From Fusibacter paucivorans (GTDB lineage: Bacteria > Bacillota > Clostridia > Peptostreptococcales > Acidaminobacteraceae), in NCBI RefSeq assembly GCF_018390735.1, contig NZ_JAHBCL010000019.1:1-64000 (forward strand): a stretch of 64,000 nt of DNA. Direction: 5' to 3'. The notes under the pieces are model-generated. The model ran no database searches, was not told the DNA's origin, and saw only the letters and a program-made list of their open reading frames with translations. Shown here piece by piece: positions 53,321-62,715 of the stretch (the first letter of the stretch is position 1; the number at the start of each line of letters is the position of its first letter). A program made the translations under genes and the position numbers.

Positions 53321-54235
53321 TCAAACATCCTGCAAGTCTAGTACTTTCAGAAGCCTCTTAAAATCGTCGGGCAATTCGGCTTTGACTACCGTCTTCTCAG
53401 GTTTTCTTGGAGAGCGAAAGCACATCTCCCTACAATGCAGCGCTTGTCGGTCTATAAAATCCGATGAACTGCCATAGAGGGTATCACCAATAATCGCATG
53501 ACCTATAGATTGAAAATGAACGCGAATCTGATGGGTGCGCCCCGTTTCCAATGTAATATCTACAAGCGATGCTTTATCATTAGAAGCCAATACTTTATAA
53601 TGTGTTATACTGGGAAATCCGCTTTCTGTAACACCTCTTCGCACATCGCCTTCTTCCAAGCGGTCAATCGGCGCGTTAATCGTCCCTTCACTTGGCAGTA
53701 CACATCCCTCTACAACAGCAGTATAATGCTTCTCAACGGTATCATCCTGCATTTGTTCCGCAATAATTTGGTGCGCATAACCATTTTTTCCAACGAGCAA
53801 TACACCTGAAGTATCACGGTCTAAACGATTAATAAAACGAATTTTAAAGTTCTGTCCTCTCTGATATTGCAAATGAGAGATCGCATTGGCCAATGTTCCA
53901 TCCTGATGCCCTCTTGTTGGATGCACGACTAGAAACGGCGGTTTATTGACAACCATCACATCGGCATCTTCATACAGGACTTCTATTACAATCGGATTTG
54001 GCTCGAATGTATTCTCATCATGATCAAGCATAATCGTAAGTACGTCCCCACGACTGACTTTGGCATTAACGGAAATCTTATTGCCGTTTAATGCAATTTG
54101 TTTATGAACTTTACATCTTCGAATAAGTTTTCTGGATAAATTCATCTTTCGCGCCATGACGTCCAAGATCGTCATCCCCACCTCGTGCGCTTCTATTTCA
54201 TAGGCGAGTTTTAGAGTTTCTTCATTGATGAACAT
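53321..54235 (-). CDS. RluA-family 23S rRNA pseudouridine synthase
   Basis: 304 residues. An S4-like N-terminal RNA-binding part (MNLSRKLIRRCKVHKQIALNGNKISVNAKVSRGD) leads to the catalytic domain. The catalytic motif is INRLDRDTSGVLLVGKN near residue 135, with LETGRTHQIRVHFQSIGHAIIGDTLYG near residue 228. It isomerises uridines in rRNA, in the RluD/RluA group. It follows a protein of unknown function by 12 nt. Confidence 0.92.
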   Translation of the reverse strand: MFINEETLKLAYEIEAHEVGMTILDVMARKMNLSRKLIRRCKVHKQIALNGNKISVNAKVSRGDVLTIMLDHDENTFEPNPIVIEVLYEDADVMVVNKPPFLVVHPTRGHQDGTLANAISHLQYQRGQNFKIRFINRLDRDTSGVLLVGKNGYAHQIIAEQMQDDTVEKHYTAVVEGCVLPSEGTINAPIDRLEEGDVRRGVTESGFPSITHYKVLASNDKASLVDITLETGRTHQIRVHFQSIGHAIIGDTLYGSSSDFIDRQALHCREMCFRSPRKPEKTVVKAELPDDFKRLLKVLDLQDV

Positions 54236-54246
54236 GCAATGCCTTT

Positions 54247-54831
54247 CTAAAATTGGTAACGGAGCAATAGAACACCCTGTGTATCAATTTCTTTAATAAT
54301 AATATAGTGTCTGAATTTCTGTTCGGCAATGTCGCGAATATCGCTGTCCGTCAATCCCGCTTTGAACTCAATGATATCAACATTGGCTTTTCGCCAGCCG
54401 CACCTAATTAGTTTTCCAATGGCATCTTTGGTAATCAGCTCCAGTGGTACAGATCCATAAACATTGCCATAAATAATTTCATGTGACTGCCAAAACTCAT
54501 TATGCGCTTCTATCGCACCAGATTCCAATAGTTCTTCTGAACGCTCACGTGCAAAATATTCAATTTCATTGCCTTCATAGATATTATTGAAGTGCATGGG
54601 TTTATAAAGAAATTCAATGGTGTTAATGGTTTTATAGTCTGAGACCTTGGAGATGGGCTGAATAATAATTTCTTCATGCTCAACATAAGTCGACCAATAG
54701 TCCGTTTTTATTTGTGCAGCAATATTTTTAATCAGCCTCACATACATATCAACATCGTCCGTCTCGCGATCATGTACAGCGTATTCCAGCCTGTTAACAG
54801 CTTCTTTTAAGTCTTCAATTCTATAATTCAT
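54247..54831 (-). CDS. Unrecognised 194-residue protein between ltaE and rluA
   Basis: 194 residues, mixed alpha/beta, no signal or membrane helix. It begins MNYRIEDLKEAVNRLEYAVH, a short coiled coil, and continues with a compact domain (TINTIEFLYKPMHFNNIYEGNEIEYF, HEIIYGNVYGSVPLELIT, ITKDAIGKLIRCGWRKAN). It lies 10 nt after ltaE and 12 nt before the pseudouridine synthase gene, so it is part of that operon. The start has GGAGG. I do not recognise a family. Confidence 0.75.
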   Translation of the reverse strand: MNYRIEDLKEAVNRLEYAVHDRETDDVDMYVRLIKNIAAQIKTDYWSTYVEHEEIIIQPISKVSDYKTINTIEFLYKPMHFNNIYEGNEIEYFARERSEELLESGAIEAHNEFWQSHEIIYGNVYGSVPLELITKDAIGKLIRCGWRKANVDIIEFKAGLTDSDIRDIAEQKFRHYIIIKEIDTQGVLLLRYQF

Positions 54832-54841
54832 GGGACCTCCA

Positions 54842-55879
54842 TTAAGACAGCAATGTTTTGAGTGTATCTATCAGCAAGTCGACGCCTTCCTCCGGCGTAT
54901 CGTGATTGGCAACAAATCTAAAATGACCATCTGGTGTACCTGTTACAATTAATCCCTTTGCTGACAATGCTTCTGTAAACGCCTCAAGCGGCATTGGCAA
55001 TGCTATTTTACAAAAGACAAAATTAATATCGCGCTGTGCCTGCTGCACCTCTATTTTCGGAATTTTCTCCAAACCTGCCGCTAGACGATTTGCCATTAAA
55101 TGATCATCTGCAAGAGCTGGTATCATTTCTTCAATCGCTATCCGCCCTGCGGCAGCCAATATGCCGACTTGTCTTAAACCGCCGCCCATCATTTTTCTAT
55201 TTTTTCTTGCACGTTCTATAAATGATCTATTACCGACGAGCATTGAGCCGATTGGTGCGCATAATCCCTTGCTCAAGCAAAACATAATTGAATCAGCGTA
55301 GGCGGCAATCGCCTTCGCTTCAACACCGAGTGCAAGAGCAGCATTAAATAGTCTCGCACCATCCAAATGAACTGGAATACCATTGTCTCCGGCAATTTTG
55401 TAGACCGCTGCCATGTGTTCCAAGGGAACCGCATTGCCGCCAGAATGTGCATTCTCAATACAAATCAGACCCGTTTCCGGAAAATGAATGTCATCACCTC
55501 TGATCAGTTTTTCAAGATGCCCCGGATAAAAGCAACCCTTTTCAGTCGGTGCTGAACGAAGCTGCACGCCGGCAATAACCGCCGCAGCACCAACCTCGTA
55601 CCTCAAAATATGACAGGCATCTCCCAGTATCACTTCATCGCCGCGCTTCGTATGCGTCAGAATCGCCAGCTGGTTGCCGAATGTACCGCTCGGCACGAAA
55701 AGTGCCGCCTCTTTACCCAATAATGCGGCACACTTACTTTCTAATTCGTTCACGGTTGGATCGTCTCGATATACATCATCACCAACGACAGCTTCAAACA
55801 TCGCTTTTCTCATATTTGGCGTTGGTTGTGTCACCGTGTCGCTTCTAAAATCAAATGTTCTCAAAATTTTTCTCCCCAT
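54842..55879 (-). CDS. ltaE: Low-specificity L-threonine aldolase
   Basis: About 340-345 residues, PLP enzyme splitting threonine or allo-threonine to glycine and acetaldehyde. It has FRSDTVTQPTPNMRKAM, the family start, VPSGTFGNQLA, and CLSKGLCAPIGSML with the PLP lysine near residue 205. A better translational start may be the TTG at 55864 (GGGGAG 8 nt upstream), giving MRTFDFRSDT; the ATG at 55879 has no clear ribosome site. It fits an amino-acid fermenting lifestyle with the threonine dehydrogenase at 62.7 kb. Confidence 0.93.
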   Translation of the reverse strand: MGRKILRTFDFRSDTVTQPTPNMRKAMFEAVVGDDVYRDDPTVNELESKCAALLGKEAALFVPSGTFGNQLAILTHTKRGDEVILGDACHILRYEVGAAAVIAGVQLRSAPTEKGCFYPGHLEKLIRGDDIHFPETGLICIENAHSGGNAVPLEHMAAVYKIAGDNGIPVHLDGARLFNAALALGVEAKAIAAYADSIMFCLSKGLCAPIGSMLVGNRSFIERARKNRKMMGGGLRQVGILAAAGRIAIEEMIPALADDHLMANRLAAGLEKIPKIEVQQAQRDINFVFCKIALPMPLEAFTEALSAKGLIVTGTPDGHFRFVANHDTPEEGVDLLIDTLKTLLS

Positions 55880-55982
55880 TTTGCATTCATACTTATTTTA
55901 TTATAGCATAGTTGCATTCATCCATTAAAGCAATATCCTCACCAAATACTTTCAATTAGACTAAAATCAATTTTTCACAGTT

Positions 55983-56027
55983 TAAAACCCGCAGATATAG
56001 CAATCAAACTGCTACTGCATCTGCGGG
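55983..56027 (-). terminator. Intrinsic terminator of the DUF1015 gene
   Basis: CCCGCAGAT (55988-55996) pairs with ATCTGCGGG (56019-56027) around a structured loop, followed by TTTTAAA on the minus strand. Confidence 0.75.
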
Positions 56028-56069
56028 CAATATTGTATTCGGTGTTCTATTTAAAGGCTATAACCCTTG

Positions 56070-57317
56070 TTAAAACAAGCGATGAACAAATAGACCGCTT
56101 CTGAGTTTTGGTTCGAACCAAGTCGATTTAGGCGGCATGACAGCACCTGCATTCGCAATGTCAATGAGATCATCCATTGTCGTGGGATACATTGAAAAAG
56201 CAACTTTAAATCCCATTGTATCCACACGTTTTTCCAGTTCGTCGAGACCGCGAATGCCGCCAATAAAGTCAATGCGTTCATCAGTTCGCGGATCGTCAAT
56301 GCCTAAAATGGGCTTCAATAAGTTATTTTGCAGTATCGAAACATCAAGGCGTTCGACTGGATCGTCAGCCGCATAAGTACCGGCTTTTGCACACAGTGTA
56401 TACCACTTTCCAGATAAATACATCCCAAAAGTACTGCGCTTCATTGGCTTATATGGTCTCGTATCCGCCTTTACAAGTTCAAAATGCTGTGTTATCGCTT
56501 CTAAAAAAGCTTCATCACTGTAACCGTTTAAATCAGCTACAACACGATTATAGTCCATAATAAAGAGATCCTCATCGGGAAAAATTACAGACATAAAGAA
56601 ATTATACGGTTCTTCACCTGAAAAGTTTGGATTTTCTGACCGTCTTTTAAGCCCTACTTTTACAGCAGAGGCAGAACGATGATGGCCGTCAGCAATATAG
56701 AGATAATCAATAGCCGCAAAGCGTTCTGTTATCAATTGTATGGTTTCATCTGCATCGACAATCCAAATGATGTGCATAATGCCATCCTCAGAAGTGAATT
56801 GAACATACGGCATATGAAATTTAATCCAATCATTGACGATGTGTTGAATGATCTCATCCTTACGATATGTCAAAAATATTGGAGCGGTGTTGGCCTCACA
56901 TGTATCGAAATTTCGAATGCGGTCTTCTTCTTTAGCAGGTCTCGTAAATTCGTGTTTTTTAATACGATCCTGCAAATAATCATCGATGGCATTCCGAGCA
57001 ACAATGCCAGTCTGAACACGTCCATTCATTATTTGTCGATAAATAAAATAAACGGGTTTATCCGTCTTAACCAACGTCCCCTCTTCTATGAATCGGTCGA
57101 GATTTTTCCTTGCCGTTTCATAAACAGCCGGCTCATATGCACCGACTGCTTCGGGTAAATCTATTTCAGATCGCACAATATGCAAAAATGATAGCGGATT
57201 GCCTGCTGCCATCGCTTTTGCTTCTTCTCTATTCATCACGTCATAAGGCAATGATGCAACGCTTTCTGCATATGACGCCTTAGGAATAATGCCCTCAAAA
57301 GGCTTAACAATTGCCAA
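56070..57317 (-). CDS. DUF1015 family protein
   Basis: 415 residues of the DUF1015 family (AIVKPFEGIIPKASYAESVASLPYDVMNREEAKAM start; YIADGHHRSASAVK near residue 207). In Clostridia it lies beside a class V aminotransferase and often a phosphoglycerate dehydrogenase, suggesting a link to serine or related metabolism, but no reaction is established that I know of. It starts with TTG at 57317, five nt after GGAGG, and follows the aminotransferase gene by 60 nt. The cytosolic protein has no membrane segment. Confidence 0.88.
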   Translation of the reverse strand: MAIVKPFEGIIPKASYAESVASLPYDVMNREEAKAMAAGNPLSFLHIVRSEIDLPEAVGAYEPAVYETARKNLDRFIEEGTLVKTDKPVYFIYRQIMNGRVQTGIVARNAIDDYLQDRIKKHEFTRPAKEEDRIRNFDTCEANTAPIFLTYRKDEIIQHIVNDWIKFHMPYVQFTSEDGIMHIIWIVDADETIQLITERFAAIDYLYIADGHHRSASAVKVGLKRRSENPNFSGEEPYNFFMSVIFPDEDLFIMDYNRVVADLNGYSDEAFLEAITQHFELVKADTRPYKPMKRSTFGMYLSGKWYTLCAKAGTYAADDPVERLDVSILQNNLLKPILGIDDPRTDERIDFIGGIRGLDELEKRVDTMGFKVAFSMYPTTMDDLIDIANAGAVMPPKSTWFEPKLRSGLFVHRLF

Positions 57318-57377
57318 AGTTACCTCCTCTTTATCATCTTATACAAGATGAATCCGCTACAGCGCTTACCAACTTGC

Positions 57378-58454
57378 TTACGCTTTCAATTTTAAAATCT
57401 CTTCGATCGCCGTCAATAATGCAGTAAGGGTTTCATGCTGTGTATCTGCCATATGTGCAATCCTAAACGTCTTATCTTTTAAGTCACCATAACCGTTAGA
57501 AATTTGAAATCCAACCTCGCCCAATGCTTTATTCAGCGCACTGACATCAATTTCTCTCGTGTTTTTTACAGTCGTCAGCGTATTGGACGTATATGCCTCA
57601 TCAACAAACAGATCGAAGTACTTTTTCGCCCATTCCCTTACGGTTTTAGCCATTGCTAAATGCCGTGCATAACGGTTTTCGAGTCCTTCATTCAAAATAT
57701 TGTCGAGCTGGTAATCCAGCGCAAACATATGCGCCAGTGACGGCGTCGATGGATATTGGTAATCTTTCTTTTGAATACACTGATAAAGTGCCAATAAGTC
57801 AAAGTACATTCCACGATGCGGTACCTTTTCGGCCGCTTTAAGCGCTTTTTCCGATATGGAACAAATCGCCATGCCGGCAGGAAGTCCCAAGCACTTTTGC
57901 GTAGAAGTAATACAAATATCCACGCCAAGCGCATCAACCTCTATCTTTGTCCCCCCCATTGAGCTGACTGTATCCAGACAAAAAATAACATCGGGATACT
58001 TACTGACGACAGCCGCAATGGATTCAACGGGGTTCATAATCCCTGTACTGGTTTCGTTATGTGTAACCGTAATTAAATCATACTTTCCTGTCTCAAGCGC
58101 TTCTTCTACCATTGCCGCCGTCGTAGGTTGCCCTAGCGGCGATGTATAGAGATCGGCCGGCACACCGTTGTTAACGGCCATATCATACCATCGCTTGCCA
58201 AAGGCGCCAACTGAAAAAACAGCTGCTTTCTTTGCCGTACAGGAACGTACCGCCCCTTCCATTAATCCGCTGCCGGAAGATGTCGACAAGAGAATTTCAT
58301 TTTTTGTATACATTACTTGTCGCATTTTATCAGAAATCCGTCGCTGTAATGCAGAGGCATCCTTGGTACGATGACCAATCTGAGGGGTTGCCATTTTTAA
58401 AAGTACGTCCTCCCGAACATCGACGGGCCCGGGAATAAAAAGTTTTTTATGCAT
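57378..58454 (-). CDS. Class V PLP aminotransferase (serine-pyruvate / alanine-glyoxylate type)
   Basis: About 358 residues. The start MHKKLFIPGPVDVREDVLLKM and QIGHRTKDAS match alanine-glyoxylate or serine-pyruvate aminotransferases and phosphoserine-type relatives. The PLP lysine is in CITSTQKCLGLPAGMAI near residue 190, with CLDTVSSMGGTKIEVD before it. ATG 58454 has AGGTG 6-8 nt upstream. It forms a unit with the DUF1015 gene and has a promoter about 190 nt upstream; the leader region shows no riboswitch I recognise. Confidence 0.88.
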   Translation of the reverse strand: MHKKLFIPGPVDVREDVLLKMATPQIGHRTKDASALQRRISDKMRQVMYTKNEILLSTSSGSGLMEGAVRSCTAKKAAVFSVGAFGKRWYDMAVNNGVPADLYTSPLGQPTTAAMVEEALETGKYDLITVTHNETSTGIMNPVESIAAVVSKYPDVIFCLDTVSSMGGTKIEVDALGVDICITSTQKCLGLPAGMAICSISEKALKAAEKVPHRGMYFDLLALYQCIQKKDYQYPSTPSLAHMFALDYQLDNILNEGLENRYARHLAMAKTVREWAKKYFDLFVDEAYTSNTLTTVKNTREIDVSALNKALGEVGFQISNGYGDLKDKTFRIAHMADTQHETLTALLTAIEEILKLKA

Positions 58455-58640
58455 ATCCATCACCTCAAATTTATAATTTTTCATGGCAATCTATTCATTG
58501 AGAAAATTGCATCTTTTAAATTTTGATCCTTTCTCCCAATATGCGTGGCCCTCATATAGCGGGCATTCGTCACATTGAGGTAATCAATCAATTATAGAAT
58601 CTTTTGCAATTGCCTTAATTGTTACAAAACATTTAGATTT

Positions 58641-58669
58641 ATCATAACATGAAGGCAAGAAACTGACAA
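58641..58669 (-). promoter_or_regulatory. Promoter of the aminotransferase-DUF1015 unit
   Basis: On the minus strand TTGTCA (58669-58664) and TATGAT (58646-58641) are 17 bp apart. The 5' leader would be about 180 nt, unusually long for this window, with no assigned structure. Confidence 0.5.
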
Positions 58670-58683
58670 CTGTCCAATGATGA

Positions 58684-58728
58684 TAAAAAAGCCGACGCAC
58701 ATTCGCTTAACAGCACATGCACATCGGC
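58684..58728 (-). terminator. Intrinsic terminator of the degV gene
   Basis: AGCCGACGCACAT (58689-58701) pairs with ATGCACATCGGCT (58716-58728), wobbles included, followed by six T residues on the minus strand. Confidence 0.8.
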
Positions 58729-58762
58729 TCTATCTTCATTATATATGTCATCGTTTAATCAA

Positions 58763-59602
58763 TTAAAACGCGACAATCACACCTTTCTTATCGGCGTACA
58801 GTGACGACAGTCCCGCACATTTAATATTGATAATCTCTTCAATATCTTTTATTTTAGAGAGCTCGTCCTTAATCTGCTGAGCTCTATCATAGTTGCCTAC
58901 ATGTGTAATAGCAACTATTTTCTTGCCGCTTTTTACAATTTCATCGTGAACCATATCAATGAGACGCTGGTAAGCCTTATTCGTATTTCTGACTTTTTCA
59001 TAAAGCACAATTTCACCATTTTCATTTGCGCCCATAATCGGCATAATTCTCAGCGTAGAGGCAAGCAGCCCTTTCCATTTTGATATTCTGCCATTTTTAA
59101 TAAGGTTTTCAAGCGATTCGGAAATAAAGTAAACTTGCATTTCCTTGATGTATTGTTCAACTTTTTCAACGAGCACTTCTGGTGCCAAATTCAAGTTTTT
59201 TAAATCATGAATTTTTTTTGTCACCAGTGTTTCACTGGCAGAAGCGCCTTTTGAATCAAAAACGTGAATAAATTTATCACCAACATGTTCATCTTCATAA
59301 AGTTTTTTAGCTAAGACCGCACTGTTGTATGTTCCACTGAGCTTTGAAGATATTGTCACCATGTAAACTTCTTCAGCCATTCCTTTAATGTGTTCTAAAA
59401 ATTCATTGGGTGATGGGCACGCTGTTTTAGGCGTATCCTTAGACTGAACCATTTCTTCAACAAAAGCATCAACGTCCAGCGCGCTGTCATCAACGTACTC
59501 CTTGCCATCAATGTAAAGCTTAAAAGGTACAATATCAACGGGATATGTCTTTACAAATGCTTCGTCAATTTCACTGCTGCTGTCCGCTACCACTTTATAC
59601 AT
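58763..59602 (-). CDS. DegV family fatty-acid-binding protein
   Basis: 279 residues. The DegV start MYKVVADSSSEIDE holds the ligand-contacting Ser pair, with PSPNEFLEHIKGMAEEVYMVTISSKLSGTYNSAVLAK near residue 63 and LIKNGRISKWKGLLAS near residue 163. FakB-type relatives bind an acyl chain so that a FakA kinase can phosphorylate it for membrane lipid synthesis; no FakA is in view. It has its own promoter and terminator. Confidence 0.92.
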   Translation of the reverse strand: MYKVVADSSSEIDEAFVKTYPVDIVPFKLYIDGKEYVDDSALDVDAFVEEMVQSKDTPKTACPSPNEFLEHIKGMAEEVYMVTISSKLSGTYNSAVLAKKLYEDEHVGDKFIHVFDSKGASASETLVTKKIHDLKNLNLAPEVLVEKVEQYIKEMQVYFISESLENLIKNGRISKWKGLLASTLRIMPIMGANENGEIVLYEKVRNTNKAYQRLIDMVHDEIVKSGKKIVAITHVGNYDRAQQIKDELSKIKDIEEIINIKCAGLSSLYADKKGVIVAF

Positions 59603-59634
59603 TCAACCATCTCCTAAACAAAAGTATTGACTTC

Positions 59635-59663
59635 ATTATACTTGAATGCATTAACGATTACAA
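59635..59663 (-). promoter_or_regulatory. Sigma-A promoter of degV
   Basis: On the minus strand TTGTAA (59663-59658) and a perfect TATAAT (59640-59635) are 17 bp apart, 33 nt before the ATG. Confidence 0.72.
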
Positions 59664-59739
59664 ATAAAACTGCCTAATTTATTCATTTGCCTACAAAATG
59701 ATTTTATTCGCAATAAAAATCCAACACTTCTATCCCGCT

Positions 59740-60357
59740 CTAAAGAGATGATTTTGATAAAATTGCCTTTTCGCGTTCATCGGCGAGCACAGATAGCGTA
59801 TTGACCTTTTCACGCATTTTAGTCACGTAACTTTCATCTTTGATTGACAGTAAATTAATCTTCACATTATAAAGTGCAGCATGGATTGCCGTTCTCGCGA
59901 GCATCGCTGCAACGAGCGCATCTGTTTGCGCATTTGAATTGCCATAGACAACCAGTGTTTCAATATCTTCAAAGAGTGAGGCCGCCAACTCTGCAATAGC
60001 ATAGGGAGCATCTGCCGCATCAATGAGTGACGACTGTAAAACCGCTTGACGCTTCACTGCGTCCGCTTCAGTTTCTTTAGGCATTTTGAGTGCTTTCATA
60101 ACGAGGTCGAAAGCAGCAGAATCTTTGTCAATAAGTGCTAAGAACTGATCTTTTTTAGGTGACATTGAAGCTAATATGCGTGTCATATCGCCTTCCATTT
60201 CAGCATACTTTTTCTTGCCGACCGTTAAATTTGCTACCATTGCCGACAGCGCTGCGGAAAGAGATCCCGTAAGCGCGGCAACACTGCCGCCACCCGGTAC
60301 CGGTGCACCTGAAGCTGTTTCCTCAATAAATTGTTCTAGTGTAAGTTGTTTAAACAT
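59740..60357 (-). CDS. fchA: Formimidoyl-THF cyclodeaminase / methenyl-THF cyclohydrolase family
   Basis: 205-residue FTCD_C-family protein; LEQFIEETASGAPVPGGGSVAALTGSLSAALSAMVANLTVGKKKY is the diagnostic N-terminus. It converts 5-formimino-THF to methenyl-THF with release of ammonia. It is the last gene of the ftcD-hutI-fchA unit, 18 nt after hutI with GAAGGAG before the ATG, completing glutamate and C1-unit recovery from histidine. Confidence 0.93.
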   Translation of the reverse strand: MFKQLTLEQFIEETASGAPVPGGGSVAALTGSLSAALSAMVANLTVGKKKYAEMEGDMTRILASMSPKKDQFLALIDKDSAAFDLVMKALKMPKETEADAVKRQAVLQSSLIDAADAPYAIAELAASLFEDIETLVVYGNSNAQTDALVAAMLARTAIHAALYNVKINLLSIKDESYVTKMREKVNTLSVLADEREKAILSKSSL

Positions 60358-60375
60358 TTTAAAGCTCCTTCATCG

Positions 60376-61647
60376 TTAGCAGAAAGTTTCTCGGTTTATA
60401 ATATTATTCGTATAGACAACACCTTTCTTGATGGTATGTGCCACGGTGTTAATCCCAACATGATAAGGAATATATTTGTAACTTGGAAAATCGTGCAGCA
60501 ATAGGTCTGCTTGTTTCCCAACTTCTACAGAGCCTATGATCTCTGCTCTGTTCAGCGCTGCTGCAGCATTTAAGGTAAGCGCTGTAATCACTTCTTCAAT
60601 GGTCATCTTCATTTGTAAAGTTGCCAGTGCAATGACCAGCGGCATTGAATAAGAAAAACAGCTGCCTGGATTAAAATCTGTTGCAAGTGCTACCATACAG
60701 CCGCCGTCAATAAGACGCCGTGCAGGCGCATACTGCTCTCTGAGTGTGAATGCTGTTGCCGGCAGCAGCGTCGCTACGACATTAGCCTTTATAAGTGATT
60801 GTATGCCCTCATCTGATACATGCAGCAAGTGATCTGCGCTAACAGCACCCATTTCAGCCGCAAGTTCTGCGCCGCCAAGGGGAACAATTTCATCGGCATG
60901 CAATTTGAGTTTAAAACCCAATGCCTTCGCTGCCTGTAAATGCATGCGTGAATCCTCAATATTGAAGACATGATCTTCACAAAATATATCAACGAACTCA
61001 GCCAGCGCTTCATCCTTTACAAGAGGCAATACCCGTTCATTTAAATAGTTGACGAAATCCGCTGCATGCTGATAGTCTTCCGGTATAGCATGCGCACCTA
61101 AAAAAGTCGATACGAGTGTTACTGGTGAGATTCGTTTTAATGCTTTTACCGCTTTCAGCTGTTTCATTTCTGTTTCCAGCGTCATGCCGTAACCGCTCTT
61201 TGCTTCAACAGTCGTCGTCCCCATCGCCAGCATCTTAGTCAATCTAGCCGCACCTGTAGCAATCAGATGGTCCAGCGTTGCCTCTTGTGTCATTTTCACC
61301 GTATTGGCAATACCGCCGCCTTTTTTCATAATTTCCATATAGGCGACACCTTTCAATCGCATATCAAACTCTTCTGGACGATAGCCGCCAAAAATTAAAT
61401 GCGTATGCGAATCGACATACCCCGGTGTCATGGTCTTACCTTTGCCGGACAAGACGGGATGTCCTTTCTCTTTAAACGCGGCTAATGCTGCTGCCTCTTT
61501 GGTAATTGCCGCAATTTTTCCATCTTCTACAACAACGCTGTAGTGCTCGTATCTTCTCAGATTTTGCATATCACTACCACTAACGCCGCAATTGCCTTCC
61601 GGTGTCACAATTTCATCAATGTTCTCAATGATTAAATTTCCATTCAT
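60376..61647 (-). CDS. hutI: Imidazolonepropionase
   Basis: 423 residues, cytosolic amidohydrolase that opens imidazolonepropionate to N-formimidoyl-glutamate. Metal ligands: VDSHTHLIFGG near residue 80, LHADEIVPLGG near residue 250 and ALATDFNPGS near residue 327. Its ribosome site (GGAG) lies in the last codons of ftcD, so the two genes are translationally coupled with a 3-nt gap. Confidence 0.95.
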   Translation of the reverse strand: MNGNLIIENIDEIVTPEGNCGVSGSDMQNLRRYEHYSVVVEDGKIAAITKEAAALAAFKEKGHPVLSGKGKTMTPGYVDSHTHLIFGGYRPEEFDMRLKGVAYMEIMKKGGGIANTVKMTQEATLDHLIATGAARLTKMLAMGTTTVEAKSGYGMTLETEMKQLKAVKALKRISPVTLVSTFLGAHAIPEDYQHAADFVNYLNERVLPLVKDEALAEFVDIFCEDHVFNIEDSRMHLQAAKALGFKLKLHADEIVPLGGAELAAEMGAVSADHLLHVSDEGIQSLIKANVVATLLPATAFTLREQYAPARRLIDGGCMVALATDFNPGSCFSYSMPLVIALATLQMKMTIEEVITALTLNAAAALNRAEIIGSVEVGKQADLLLHDFPSYKYIPYHVGINTVAHTIKKGVVYTNNIINRETFC

Positions 61648-61650
61648 ATT

Positions 61651-62535
61651 TTACTCCATAAATCGGGTTTCCAACACTTCAACTTCGTCTAATCCTAAAT
61701 AGTAGGATGCCGTATCGACTAGTGCCGCCATTGGTACAAGTCCAATGATTTCACTGCCGACAATACTGACGCCATAGCGCTGGGCTTCTATTCTTATCAG
61801 TTCAAAAACACGGTACAGCGGCGTCTTAGTATAGTCAGTCATATTCATGGAGACTTGAACAATCTGGCGATCTTTTAGCTCGATCCCCAGTGCCTTACAA
61901 TAGCGAAGGCCACCACTGATATGACGTACGGATTTCGCAATTTTATCTGCAATAGCAACATCGTTTGTATTGAGGTTTACATTAAAGGCAACCAACGGCA
62001 TTCTTGCGCCAATCGCTACGATTCCAGCAGTTGGATGAATGGTGACGCCATAATCCGGCTGCCACTTCAAATCTTTTACCTTCTCACGCATGCCCTCAAA
62101 TTGGCCTTTTCTAAGTGTCGCCAAATTTTCACGATGCGGTGCTGCGGCTGATTTTTCATAGAGAAAAGACGGCAGCTGATATTTTTCGTAGAGCGTATCT
62201 GCAAGACGTTTCGAAAGTTCAACACAGTCATCCATTGAAATAGCCTTGATGGGGACAAAAGGAATGACATCGACAGCTCCCATTCGCGGGTGTTGCCCCT
62301 CATGGCTATTGAGATCAATCAGGAGAATTGCCTTCCCAACTGCTTCAGTTAACGCAGACAGCATCGCCTCTGGTTCCCCAACAACGGTAACAACTAATCT
62401 GTTATGGTCTTCGTCATTACTGTAATCTAACAGTTTAATCCCTTTTTTGCCTCTAAAAGATGAGACAATCTCCTCTATTTTGACTAAATCCCTGCCTTCA
62501 CTGAAATTTGGTATACATTCAATAATCTGCTTCAT
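61651..62535 (-). CDS. ftcD: Glutamate formimidoyltransferase
   Basis: 294 residues; moves the formimino group from N-formimidoyl-glutamate to tetrahydrofolate. IIECIPNFSEGRD is the family start, with the active-site region DLNSHEGQHPRMGAVDVIPFVP near residue 75 (catalytic His). It lacks the cyclodeaminase domain of the animal enzyme; that role is served by fchA. It is the first gene of the operon. A 20-nt perfect hairpin (cttgact...agtcaag, 62598-62617) lies upstream. Confidence 0.95.
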   Translation of the reverse strand: MKQIIECIPNFSEGRDLVKIEEIVSSFRGKKGIKLLDYSNDEDHNRLVVTVVGEPEAMLSALTEAVGKAILLIDLNSHEGQHPRMGAVDVIPFVPIKAISMDDCVELSKRLADTLYEKYQLPSFLYEKSAAAPHRENLATLRKGQFEGMREKVKDLKWQPDYGVTIHPTAGIVAIGARMPLVAFNVNLNTNDVAIADKIAKSVRHISGGLRYCKALGIELKDRQIVQVSMNMTDYTKTPLYRVFELIRIEAQRYGVSIVGSEIIGLVPMAALVDTASYYLGLDEVEVLETRFME

Positions 62536-62619
62536 AAAGCCTCCTACATGTCATTATATTAGCATTATATGCAGATTTCGTCTATTTAACGTCCATTCTT
62601 GACTTTAAACAGTCAAGTC

Positions 62620-62650
62620 AAAAACCCGCTGTCAAAAAAAAACGGCGGGT
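62620..62650 (-). terminator. Intrinsic terminator of the threonine dehydrogenase gene
   Basis: ACCCGC (62624-62629) pairs with GCGGGT (62645-62650), extended by a few pairs, followed by T residues on the minus strand. Confidence 0.65.
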
Positions 62651-62715
62651 ACTTTCCATAAACCTATCTATCAACTGAGGAACCAAAGGCCCTATATTTT
62701 ATGCAGTCCCTATCA

